6,499 bases of DNA from JAJVID01 sp035275345 (GTDB lineage Bacteria; Acidobacteriota; Blastocatellia; RBC074), in assembly GCA_035275345.1 (NCBI GenBank), contig DATEMY010000640.1, forward strand, positions 1 to 6,499. The letters are read 5' to 3'. The position numbers and the translations under genes were made by a program. Below, one piece after another: positions 1 to 6,499 of this stretch. How positions within the stretch are numbered: the first letter of the stretch is position 1; every line of letters begins with the position of its first letter. The notes below the pieces were generated by a model that made no database searches, had not been told where the DNA came from, and saw nothing but the letters and a program-made list of their open reading frames with translations.

Positions 1-1239
1 ATCGCCACGTTCCTCAGCGGGATCGTTCCGGCGATTGCCTCTTCACGAATGCGGTTATCCGGCATTCTGCGCGCCAGCCAAAGGGCGACGCCGCGACTGC
101 GGATGCGTTCGCTGTTGGTCGTGGCGCAGGTCGCCGCTTCCGTCATCCTGTTGTTCAGCGCGTTCATATTCATGCGTAACCTGGCGCACGTCCTGCGCTT
201 CGATCCGGGCTTCGACGCCGCGCACACAATTCAATTCGACCTGACAACCACCGACTCGAAAATCTATCCTGTAGCGCTGCGCGAAAAAGTCTACCGCGAA
301 CTCTCGGCTCAACCCGGCGTGGCCGCGGTTTCGTGGGCCTGGTATATGCCGTTCAATTTTGTTTACGGCGGATATCAGGGTCGGCGAACCGACTCGGCTG
401 ACGTCATCAAAGCGCCGGCGCAAGGCATTGGTCCTGAATATCTGAAAACAATGGGGATTCCACTGCTGGCCGGACGTGAGTTGGAGTGGAATGATGTCCC
501 GCTCTACGGCAAAGCCGCGCCCCAGCCCGCTCTTATCAATCAAGCCTTCGCGCAGCAGTATTTCCCTGATCGAAATCCGGTCGGGGAGCGGCTGATCAGC
601 GGAGACAGGCAAATCGAAATAGTCGGCGTTTCAGGAAATACCAGCTTCGTCCGCAGACTTGGCGAAGCGCCCGCGCCATTGATTCAACCGCTCTCCAACC
701 TCAGACAAAGCTTTATCGTTCGCGTCGCGGGTTCGCCCGTGACGGCCGCGCCGCAGCTCGCCAAACTCATCGAGCGGAACGTGCCGGGAGCGGCCGTCGG
801 TTATTTCACCGGTCTCGCCCGGCTTGATAATGGAATCCGGGCGACCCGTTTGGCGACAGTATTGCTGGGAGTCCTCGCAGCGCTGGGGCTATTGCTCGCG
901 CTGATCGGTCTGTGCGGGATTTCGATTTACAACGTCGCGCGGCGCACGCCCGAGATCGGAATTCGCATGGCGCTCGGCGCAACGCCAGGTCACGCGTTGC
1001 GGTTGATGTTGCGCGAAAGTTTAACGCTGGTCGCGGCCGGCGCGGGGATGGGCGTAGCAGGCTCGATCCTCGCCACTCGATTGTTACGCGGATTCCTGGC
1101 CGCCGACATCAATCCGCTAGACCCACTGGCATTCGTAGCAATGTTTGCGACATTGCTCTTCACGGCGGCGGCTTCTGTCTATTTTCCGGCCAGACGCGCA
1201 GCGCGGATTGATCCGCTGGTGACGCTTCGAAACGAATGA
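1..1239 (+). CDS. ADOP-type ABC transporter permease, C-terminal half (5' end outside window)
   Basis: This is the second half of a long MacB/FtsX-like permease. The frame is open from base 1, and the ATG at 49 lies inside the protein, so the true start is upstream of the window. Visible in order (residues counted from base 1): the tail of a membrane helix (FLSGIVPAIASSR); a helix at about 37-60; a periplasmic MacB_PCD-like domain at about 62-280; and an FtsX-type domain with helices at about 284-308, 341-365 and 375-395. The cytoplasmic signature after the first FtsX helix reads RRTPEIGIRMALGAT, and the end is FPARRAARIDPLVTLRNE, both typical of the family. Related MacB-type permeases work with an ATPase in export or mechanotransmission across the inner membrane; ADOP proteins usually lack an adjacent ATPase, and their substrate is unknown. 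The stop overlaps the next permease start by 4 bases, suggesting an operon. The family call is firm; the function is not known. Confidence 0.9.
   Translation: MATFLSGIVPAIASSRMRLSGILRASQRATPRLRMRSLLVVAQVAASVILLFSAFIFMRNLAHVLRFDPGFDAAHTIQFDLTTTDSKIYPVALREKVYRELSAQPGVAAVSWAWYMPFNFVYGGYQGRRTDSADVIKAPAQGIGPEYLKTMGIPLLAGRELEWNDVPLYGKAAPQPALINQAFAQQYFPDRNPVGERLISGDRQIEIVGVSGNTSFVRRLGEAPAPLIQPLSNLRQSFIVRVAGSPVTAAPQLAKLIERNVPGAAVGYFTGLARLDNGIRATRLATVLLGVLAALGLLLALIGLCGISIYNVARRTPEIGIRMALGATPGHALRLMLRESLTLVAAGAGMGVAGSILATRLLRGFLAADINPLDPLAFVAMFATLLFTAAASVYFPARRAARIDPLVTLRNE
1236..1239 (+). promoter_or_regulatory. ATGA stop-start overlap (translational coupling)
   Basis: The TGA of the first permease (1237-1239) overlaps the ATG of the second (1236-1238). 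No Shine-Dalgarno-like sequence is visible in the 20 bases before this ATG. Re-initiation by ribosomes finishing the upstream gene is therefore the likely way the long form is started. The overlap is seen directly; coupling is inferred. Confidence 0.7.
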
Positions 1240-3908
1240 AACGAATAACCGACACGACACAAACAACGCGCTTTCGCTTCTGGCTCTGGCTGATTCGCAT
1301 CATCGGCGTGATCGTGCCGCGCCGCTTGCGCGCCAATTGGCGGCGGGAGTGGGAGGCCGAGTTGAGTCATCGCGAAGAATTGCTGGCCGAGTGGGATCGG
1401 CTCGACTGGGGCGCCAAACTCGACCTGCTGCGGCGCAGCGCGAGCGCGTTCTGGGATGCTGTCTGGTTACAACCAAAAAGGTTGGAGGACGAAATGTTTC
1501 AAGATTTGCGTTATGGCGTGCGGATGTTGCGGAAGAGTCCCGCCTTCACGCTCATCACGATAATTTCGCTGGCCATTGGCATCGGCGCTAATACGGCGAT
1601 TTTCAGTCTGGCAAACGCGGTGTTGTTGCGGCCTCTGCCTATTCCGCAACCCGAGCGCGTGGTGACGATCACATCGGCCCGCGAGGCTTTCCCCGTTTCG
1701 TATCCGAACTACAAAGATTTCCGTGACCGCAACCAGGTCTTGAGCGGTTTGTTGTGCTGGGGCGAATTGCCGTTGAGCCTGGGCCTCGGCGAACAGACCG
1801 TTCAGGCGCCGGGCATGCTGGTTTCTGGCAATTACTTTTCCGTGCTAGGCGTGCAACCGGCGCTCGGTCGTTTCTTTGCGCCGGAAGAAGATCAAACGCC
1901 GGGTACGCATCCGGTTATTGTAATCAGCCACAGGGCGTGGCAGCGGCGCTTCGGCGGCGACGCGGGGGTTATCGGTAAGACGATCACGCTCAACGGTCAT
2001 CCGTTCAGCATAATTGGCGTTGCGCCGCAGGGCTTCAACAGCACTCAGTCGGTTTTCGCGCCCGAAGCCTGGGCGCCGATGATGATGCAGCCACAGGTCA
2101 TCCCGCAGAACAAGGACATGCTGACGGCGCCCGAAAGGGGGAGATTGCTCTATATGGTGGGGCGGCTCAAACCCGGCGTCACAAGCAAGCAGGCCGAGGC
2201 CGAACTTAGCGCGATTGCATTGAAACGGCAAGAAGGCGGTCCCGGCTTCGCACTTAGGCTGATGCCGGCGGGCTCGTTTCCGCCGGTTATGCACAAAATG
2301 TTGATTGGATTTCTCGGTCTGTTGCATGCCGTCGTCGGTCTGGTGCTGCTGATTGCCTGCGCGAATCTGACGAGTCTGCTGTTGGCTCGGGCGCTGGCGC
2401 GGCGAAAGGAGATAGCGGTGCGCATGGCGCTCGGCGCGACCAGGCTGCGCATCATACGTCAACTGTTGGCCGAAAGCCTGCTGCTCTGTCTGTTGAGCGG
2501 CTGCGCCGGATTGTTGCTCGCGCTGTGGATCAATCGTTTGTTGCTGGCGTTCAAGCCTGCGCTCGATCTACCGCTCGCGCTAGAATTGAAAATCGATCTG
2601 CCTGTGCTCGGCGCGTCATTGGCGCTCTCGTTACTGACCGGCGTGTTGTTCGGACTCGCGCCCGCATGGCAAGCGACACGGCCAAACGTCGCTCACGCGC
2701 TGAAAGACGACGCGCGCAGCCCTGGGTCCCGCGCATTGCGCTTACGCAACGCGTTCGTCATCGGACAGGTTGCGATGTCGCTGCTGTTGCTGATCTGCGC
2801 CGGGCTGTTTTTGCGCGCGCTCTCGAAGCAACAAAATCTCTATCAGGATCTCGAACCAGAGCGAGTGCAGACCGTGACCTTTGATCCGGGCTTTGTCGGA
2901 TATGACGATGCGCGAGCGCGTGAGTTTTACCGCCGATTGCTGGAACGCGTGCGCGCGCTCCCTGGGGTTGAAGCGGCGAGCATGGCGAACACACACTTAA
3001 TTGGAAACCGGATCACAGGGCCGCTGGCCGTCGCCGGAAAAGGGGAAGCCAGGAACGACAATTTGCCGCCGGTCGATCAGATCGTCGTTTCGCCTGGCTA
3101 TCTCGACACTATGAAGATCCGTTTGCTGCGCGGCCGCGACTTCGCCGACGCCGATTACCCAGGCGCGGCTCCCGTCGCAATCATTGACGAAACGGCGGCC
3201 AGGCTCTGGTTCGCCGGCGCCGACGCTCTGGGACAGCGGTTGACCAACGGTAAGACCGAGTTTGAGATTATTGGCATTGCCCAAAGCGGCATCCAACGCA
3301 CCCCCGACTGGGTGGGGCAGCCTTTCGTCTACTTCCCGTACGCGCCCCCCAGCAGTTACGACCACGGCGCGCGCATGATTTTGCACGTTCGCACGCCGAC
3401 CGCCGCGCCGGAACTTTACGCCGCCATCCGTCGCGAGGCCGGCCAAATTGATCGGCGGGTGGCGCCGCAATCCACGATGTCATTGGCCGATTACATTCGA
3501 TTGGAACTATTGCCGCAACGCCTCGTGGCTTCGCTGGCGGGCGTCTTGGGCTTGTTGGGTATGGCGCTTGCCGCAATCGGCATCTTTGGCGTCCTCAGTT
3601 ACGCCGTCGCGCAGCGCACACACGAGATCGGAGTTCGGTTGGCGTTGGGCGCGCAGCGCCGGGATGTGCTCAGTCTGATTTTGCGGCAAGGCCTCAAAAT
3701 CACGCTCAGCGGGGTCGGCGTCGGATTGCTGGCTTCCTGGGCAGCGACGCGCCTTTTAACCAAACTGCTTCGCGGCTTGAGCCCGACCGACCCGTTGACT
3801 TTCGGCGGCGTGGCGCTCTTGTTGACCGTCGTCGCGTTGCTCGCTTGTTATTTGCCTGCGCGCCGAGCGACGAAGGTTGATCCGTTGGTGGCGCTTCGGC
3901 GTGAGTAA
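1236..3908 (+). CDS. ADOP-family ABC transporter permease, full length
   Basis: This 890-residue inner-membrane protein has the duplicated architecture of acidobacterial orphan permeases. Residues 1-86 form an N-terminal prefix region, rich in Arg, Trp and Glu in its soluble part (VPRRLRANWRREWEAEL). The permease proper begins at Met87 (MFQDLRYGVRMLRKSPAFT). Half one: helix about 102-125, MacB_PCD-like periplasmic domain to about 350, FtsX helices about 355-380, 410-435 and 456-476, with RRKEIAVRMALGAT around 397. Half two: helix about 507-529, second periplasmic domain to about 755, FtsX helices about 763-790, 819-843 and 854-875, with HEIGVRLALGAQ and a DPLVALRRE end. No Walker motifs are present, so ATP hydrolysis would need a separate protein, and none is encoded nearby. 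Length and motifs match a complete member. Substrate and physiological role are unknown; export or signalling roles are only guesses from MacB. Confidence 0.93.
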   Translation: MKRITDTTQTTRFRFWLWLIRIIGVIVPRRLRANWRREWEAELSHREELLAEWDRLDWGAKLDLLRRSASAFWDAVWLQPKRLEDEMFQDLRYGVRMLRKSPAFTLITIISLAIGIGANTAIFSLANAVLLRPLPIPQPERVVTITSAREAFPVSYPNYKDFRDRNQVLSGLLCWGELPLSLGLGEQTVQAPGMLVSGNYFSVLGVQPALGRFFAPEEDQTPGTHPVIVISHRAWQRRFGGDAGVIGKTITLNGHPFSIIGVAPQGFNSTQSVFAPEAWAPMMMQPQVIPQNKDMLTAPERGRLLYMVGRLKPGVTSKQAEAELSAIALKRQEGGPGFALRLMPAGSFPPVMHKMLIGFLGLLHAVVGLVLLIACANLTSLLLARALARRKEIAVRMALGATRLRIIRQLLAESLLLCLLSGCAGLLLALWINRLLLAFKPALDLPLALELKIDLPVLGASLALSLLTGVLFGLAPAWQATRPNVAHALKDDARSPGSRALRLRNAFVIGQVAMSLLLLICAGLFLRALSKQQNLYQDLEPERVQTVTFDPGFVGYDDARAREFYRRLLERVRALPGVEAASMANTHLIGNRITGPLAVAGKGEARNDNLPPVDQIVVSPGYLDTMKIRLLRGRDFADADYPGAAPVAIIDETAARLWFAGADALGQRLTNGKTEFEIIGIAQSGIQRTPDWVGQPFVYFPYAPPSSYDHGARMILHVRTPTAAPELYAAIRREAGQIDRRVAPQSTMSLADYIRLELLPQRLVASLAGVLGLLGMALAAIGIFGVLSYAVAQRTHEIGVRLALGAQRRDVLSLILRQGLKITLSGVGVGLLASWAATRLLTKLLRGLSPTDPLTFGGVALLLTVVALLACYLPARRATKVDPLVALRRE
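1484..1496 (+). promoter_or_regulatory. Strong internal Shine-Dalgarno and possible second start at ATG 1494
   Basis: GGAGGA (1484-1489) sits 4 bases before an in-frame ATG at 1494. Starting here would give an 804-residue protein without the prefix region, beginning MFQDLRYGVRML, which is how shorter permeases of this family usually begin. The motif also encodes LEDE within the long form, so it may be coincidental. It is a stronger ribosome-binding signal than anything at 1236. Confidence 0.4.
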
Positions 3909-3954
3909 CAGGGCTGCGCTCGCGGCTTCGCCGCCCGATGCGCCGCAAGTGGCT

Positions 3955-4923
3955 ATGCCCTTCCTGAAGTGTTGGGATTTTCCCGGGCTATGTCCCGACA
4001 GTACGGCGCTTTTTCCGAGACTGTTTGACCGGCGCAACTCAATGCTACCCCTCATAATCGGACGCCTGGCCCCAGGGCGCACACGCGTCCAAACACAGGA
4101 GGCGCTATGGGCGACGCTGAACGAATTGGGAGACCGGTTTCCGGAGCAGGCCAATCGGAAGCAATCTCCGCCGCCGGTATTAACGCCGGTTGCAGGACTT
4201 GCCAAGCACGGTGAGGGATCGATGTTTACGACCTTCTCGGTGGCGCTTAGCGCAGTGGCCGCTGTGGTATTGCTGATTGCATGCGCCAATGTGGCGGGAC
4301 TACTGCTAGCGCGAGGTATTGCGCGGCGACATGAAATCGCTATTCGGCTGGCTGTCGGCGCGACTCTGCAAACCCTCTCCCAGATCAGGCACAGTTTTGT
4401 AGCGCGCGTGGCGGCGCCTTCAGCCGCGGCGGCGCAGGAGTTGTCGAAGACCATCGAGAGGAATGTTCCAGGGGCGGGAGTTGGGCATCTCTCAGTTCAT
4501 GAACAACTCGATCGAGGATTATGGCCCGTGCGAGCATTGACCGCGCTTGTGGGAGCCCTGGCCGCAATCGGACTCATACTTGCGCTGATCGGCTTGTGCG
4601 GCATCTCCATCTATAACGTCACGCGACGCGCGCCGGAGATCAGAATCCAGATGGCTCTCGGCGCGACGCCGGCTAACGTAATGTGGCTGATGTTACGCGA
4701 AGGCTTAACGCTTGTTGCAATCGGCGGAGTGATCAGCATAGCCTGTTCAATGGCGCTGAATCGATTGCTGATCGGATTTCTGGCGGCCGGCGTCAGTCCG
4801 TTGGACCCGATGGCGTTCGCGGCGATGTTGGTCACAATGCTCGTCACGTCTGCCGCTTCTGTTTATTTCCCGACTCGACGAGCCGGGAAGGTTGCCCCGC
4901 TGCTTGCGCTCCGCCACGACTGA
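3955..4923 (+). pseudogene. Decayed ADOP permease, internally deleted and N-terminally truncated
   Basis: The open frame can be read from ATG 3955 (or GTG 3901, ATG 3877, ATG 4042), but no start has a convincing ribosome-binding site. Recognisable homology begins near 4021: LIIGRLAPG matches the end of the first periplasmic domain, followed by the first FtsX helix and RRHEIAIRLAVGAT, ending near 4365. The frame then jumps directly to LQTLSQIRHSF, which corresponds to late in the second periplasmic domain of the first permease, and continues to the normal C-terminus (ALRHD, stop 4921-4923). Compared with the full-length neighbour, about 295 residues are missing at this join and about 310 at the N-terminus. 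Family-conserved positions are altered: EIRIQMALGAT in place of EIGIRMALGA, and KVAPLLAL in place of the usual DPLxAL. The C-terminal part is a close paralogue of the first permease (shared LIGLCGISIYNV). A functional transporter is unlikely; expression of a short membrane protein cannot be excluded. Confidence 0.8.
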
Positions 4924-4972
4924 CTGTGACCCGTTCCTCCGAAATGACTCTTGCAGTCAGGGATGGAGGACG

Positions 4973-4988
4973 AAGACCGCGAGGTCTT
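4973..4988 (+). other. 6-bp hairpin with GCGA (GNRA) tetraloop
   Basis: AAGACC (4973-4978) pairs perfectly with GGTCTT (4983-4988) around the tetraloop GCGA. GNRA loops are common tertiary-contact elements in group II introns. Its specific role here is not assigned. Confidence 0.6.
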
Positions 4989-5006
4989 TGATAACTTGAA
5001 CTTCGT

Positions 5007-5023
5007 ACAGGTGAAATTCCTGT
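5007..5023 (+). other. Hairpin ACAGG/CCTGT in intron RNA
   Basis: ACAGG (5007-5011) pairs with CCTGT (5019-5023) around the loop TGAAATT. It fits a domain I stem-loop near the intron 5' end, but the exact sub-domain is inferred. Confidence 0.5.
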
Positions 5024-5350
5024 CCCTCAAATGCAGAGGTGATGCGCTCTCCCCACGGTAGAGACTGACCATCAATCCGTGAAGCAGGGAGTGGAAGGCG
5101 GTAACTCCGAACCCAACGGTGAATCCCGTCGAGCAGAATTGCATATGGGTAGGAGACAAACTCACGTCTGAATCGTCGTCAGGCGGTACCAGCCTACGTG
5201 GGTTATCGGCTGGATCCAAAGTGGACACGGTGAAAGGTCGGACAGCTTTAGTCCTGATCCGGTATGCATTCCAAAAGTAACCCGGCGAATAGTGAGACCC
5301 TAAGTGCAACGCCAAACGAGGTTCAGGAACGGGATAACGAACCGGCGACT

Positions 5351-5366
5351 CTCCACAAGCGTGGAG
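5351..5366 (+). other. Hairpin CTCCAC/GTGGAG in intron RNA
   Basis: A 6-bp perfect stem (5351-5356 with 5361-5366) closes the loop AAGC. It lies between the 5' domains and the RT start and is most simply part of the intron ribozyme fold. Confidence 0.5.
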
Positions 5367-5417
5367 CAGGCGTCAACCGCATGTTGCCGGGGAGAGGGAT
5401 TGTCTGAGAAGCAAAGG

Positions 5418-5436
5418 CCCGCGGGAAAGCCGCGGG
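5418..5436 (+). other. GC-rich 7-bp hairpin upstream of the RT start
   Basis: CCCGCGG (5418-5424) pairs with CCGCGGG (5430-5436) around a GAAAG loop. No T-run follows, so it is better read as an intron structural stem than as a terminator. Confidence 0.5.
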
Positions 5437-5496
5437 ATAGGCTGACGCAGACACGATAGCCTGGATGATAGAGGTGTTAGTCGGAGTCAAGACGCT

Positions 5497-6204
5497 ATGA
5501 ACACGGTTAGAAAACCGATGTATGGATGGAACACGATCCGATGGCGAGAAGTCGAACGGGACGTGTTTAAGCTCCAAAAGCGCATCTATCAAGCCTCTAG
5601 TCGTGGCGAAGCGGGCCGCGTTCACGGACTCCAAAAACTGCTAGTCAACTCGAGGTCAGCAAAACTACTGGCCGTGAGGCGAGTAACTCAGGAAAACCGT
5701 GGCAAGAAAACGGCCGGGGTGGATGGCGTGAAGTCATTAACCCCGCGTGAAAGACTTCTGCTGGCAGAACACTTGTCGTTAAACGATCAGGCGTGGCCGG
5801 TGCGAAGAGTCTGGATACCAAAGGCGAACTCCTCGGAGTTACGTCCTTTAGGAATCCCCGTGATGGGCGACAGGGCGCGTCAGGCATTGGTCAAAATGGC
5901 GCTGGAACCAGAATGGGAAGCGCGATTTGAACCAAATAGCTATGGATTTCGTCCTGGGCGCAGCGCCCACGATGCGATCAAAGCGATATACGGCGGGATC
6001 AGCCAGAAACCCAAAAGTGTTCTGGACGCCGATCTGGCCAAATGCTTCGACCGGATCGATCGAACTGCGCTATTGGCAAAACTCAACACCGCCTCAAAGC
6101 TACGCCGGATAATCAAGGGGTGGCTGAAAGCCGGTGTAATGGATGGCGGAGAATTACTACCAACCACGGCGGGAACGCCGCAAGGAGGAGTCATTACTCC
6201 CCTT
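5497..6204 (+). pseudogene. Group II intron reverse transcriptase/maturase, truncated after RT block 4
   Basis: The protein would reverse-transcribe the intron and assist its splicing. The start at ATG 5497 is preceded by GGAG (5483-5486) at a 10-base spacing. Residues about 11-80 are the RT N-terminal (RT0-type) region, ending in KKTAGVDGVKSL. Block 1-2 sequence includes RRVWIPKANSSELRPLGIP and NSYGFRPGRSAHDAI. Block 3 is LDADLAKCFDRID, with the first catalytic aspartate at about D179. Block 4 is AGTPQGGVITPL (225-236). Homology stops there: the YADD aspartates, the thumb/maturase domain and any HNH endonuclease are absent, so about 60% of a usual 550-600-residue protein is lost. The frame stays open to a stop at 6385-6387, but its last 60 residues are antisense to a recombinase gene and are not RT. 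The product should be inactive. Confidence 0.85.
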
Positions 6205-6499
6205 ACACAAAGAAAACTTTTGATCCAGGGGCAGAATATGGCGCACGGTAATTTCCTCTGTCTGAGTGTTCACGATCACTTCCTCCACCAACAGGCGGAC
6301 GGTTTGTCTTCGTTCTTCAAAATTCAGATTGGTCAGATTCGCTTTCATCCGTTGCGTGAAATCGGCGAATTGCTCGATCAATTGTAGACGATGACTTTCT
6401 TCTTTTTCCTCTTTCTCAAGCAGGGCGCATTCGTCCTGCGATTTTTTGATCTTTGAACGAAGGCTTTTCAGGCGCGGCTCAATTTCGGCCAGGGCAATC
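6157..6499 (-). CDS. Large serine recombinase, C-terminal 113 residues (5' part outside window)
   Basis: Read on the minus strand, the frame is open from the right edge to a TAG at 6159-6157. It begins with a charged, coiled-coil-like stretch (KSLRSKIKKSQDECALLEKE), followed by LTNLNFEERRQTVRLLVEEV and ITVRHILPLDQKFSL. This is the usual end of large serine recombinases (resolvase/invertase superfamily with Recombinase and zinc-ribbon domains), which catalyse site-specific integration and excision of mobile elements. The catalytic serine domain and zinc ribbon would lie to the right of the window. A TTG at 6381 is not a plausible start because homology continues upstream of it. The last 15 residues, from the Lys at 6202-6204 onward, are antisense to intron RT sequence. 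The native C-terminus has therefore been extended or replaced at the junction. The recombinase may still be functional. Confidence 0.8.
   Translation of the reverse strand, partial: IALAEIEPRLKSLRSKIKKSQDECALLEKEEKEESHRLQLIEQFADFTQRMKANLTNLNFEERRQTVRLLVEEVIVNTQTEEITVRHILPLDQKFSLCKGSNDSSLRRSRRGW
6205..6499. mobile_element. Left end of a serine-recombinase-bearing element (partial)
   Basis: From about 6205 the sequence is no longer intron but the 3' end of a recombinase gene facing away from the window edge. Elements moved by large serine recombinases often carry the recombinase gene at one extremity, which matches a recombinase end only a few bases from the junction. The other end, cargo and attachment-site repeat are not visible, so insertion rather than a random rearrangement is an inference. 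Confidence 0.45.

Larger units (their letters stand above)
4926..5496 (+). ncRNA. Group II intron 5' RNA region (domain I and following, up to the ORF)
   Basis: This 570-base stretch has no convincing gene on either strand but is dense in short perfect hairpins, as expected of group II intron ribozyme domains. Examples are TCCTCC/GGAGGA (4935-4940 with 4965-4970) enclosing TGACT/AGTCA (4945-4949 with 4955-4959), a GNRA-capped stem at 4973-4988, ACAGG/CCTGT at 5007-5023, CTCCAC/GTGGAG at 5351-5366 and a 7-bp GC stem at 5418-5436. Its position directly before an intron RT frame supports the call. I could not assign domains I-IV base by base, or the exon-binding sites. A covariance-model search for group II intron RNA would settle the boundaries. 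Confidence 0.65.
4926..6204 (+). mobile_element. Group II intron remnant (5' RNA domains plus truncated RT ORF)
   Basis: A retroelement is identified by its reverse transcriptase/maturase frame and by the long structured non-coding region before it. The left edge is uncertain. GTGAC at 4926 is the nearest match to the usual GUGYG 5' end, and it lies two bases after the permease stop codon. The right edge is where RT homology stops, near 6204. Domains V and VI and the 3' splice site are not in the window. They have either been deleted or lie beyond the serine-recombinase element that follows. The RT N-terminus (WNTIRWREVERDVFKLQKRI) resembles chloroplast-like (CL) class intron proteins rather than class C. 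As it stands the intron cannot splice or move unless the missing parts are supplied in trans. Confidence 0.75.

Noticed and set aside
49..51. ATG at 49 as the start of the first permease
   Set aside because: The same frame is open from base 1 and already encodes a family-like helix end (FLSGIVPAIASSR), so the gene begins before the window.
1845..2462. Long minus-strand open frame (205 codons) within the complete permease
   Set aside because: It is fully antisense to a well-supported gene; its composition (many Gln, Arg, His) is typical of a shadow frame.
3756..4454. Long minus-strand open frame (232 codons) across the second and third permeases
   Set aside because: It is antisense to clear permease coding sequence, has no recognisable motif, and is the kind of shadow frame common in GC-rich genes.
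4863..5315. Minus-strand open frame (150 codons) over the end of the third permease and the intron RNA
   Set aside because: It spans the permease end and hairpin-rich intron RNA, has no family resemblance, and is explained by the intron.
5418..5436. Rho-independent terminator
   Set aside because: The GC stem is strong, but no T-run follows and it lies within intron RNA just upstream of the RT start.
5497..6204. Retron or diversity-generating retroelement RT
   Set aside because: The N-terminal region, the AGTPQGG block and the long structured RNA upstream fit a group II intron protein. No template/variable repeat pair or msr/msd-like sequence was seen.
1..6499. CRISPR array, tRNA or rRNA genes
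   Set aside because: Reading by eye found no regularly spaced short repeats and no cloverleaf or rRNA-like sequence; no computed search was possible.

Overview
The window most likely comes from an acidobacterium or a related soil bacterium. The evidence is moderately high-GC DNA and tandem long 'orphan' FtsX/MacB-type permeases of the kind known as ADOP (acidobacterial duplicated orphan permease), with no ATPase gene beside them. Lineage is inferred from family knowledge; there is no rRNA or other marker gene here.

Layout from left to right. Positions 1-1239 carry the 3' half of one ADOP permease, cut by the window edge. Its stop codon overlaps the ATG of a second, complete ADOP permease (1236-3908, 890 aa) in an ATGA junction. 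Directly after it (about 3909-4923) is a decayed third permease. It keeps part of the middle and the C-terminal end, joined by an in-frame deletion of roughly 0.9 kb, and its N-terminal third is missing. Its C-terminal part is a close paralogue of the first permease, so the locus appears to have grown by tandem duplication and then lost one copy.

From just after that stop codon to about 6204 lies a group II intron remnant. About 570 nt of hairpin-rich, non-coding intron RNA sequence is followed by the N-terminal 236 residues of the intron-encoded reverse transcriptase/maturase. The RT breaks off after block 4 (TPQGGVITP), before the YADD catalytic box. At about 6205 the sequence switches abruptly to the 3' end of a large serine recombinase gene on the minus strand, which runs off the right edge. 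The simplest reading is a nested series: a permease array, a group II intron landing behind it, and a serine-recombinase element inserted into (or recombined with) the intron.

Only the second permease is an intact gene. The first permease and the recombinase could be intact beyond the window. I see no evidence for a new defence or other undescribed system. The points of interest are the nested mobile elements, the two chimeric reading frames across their junction, and the degraded permease.
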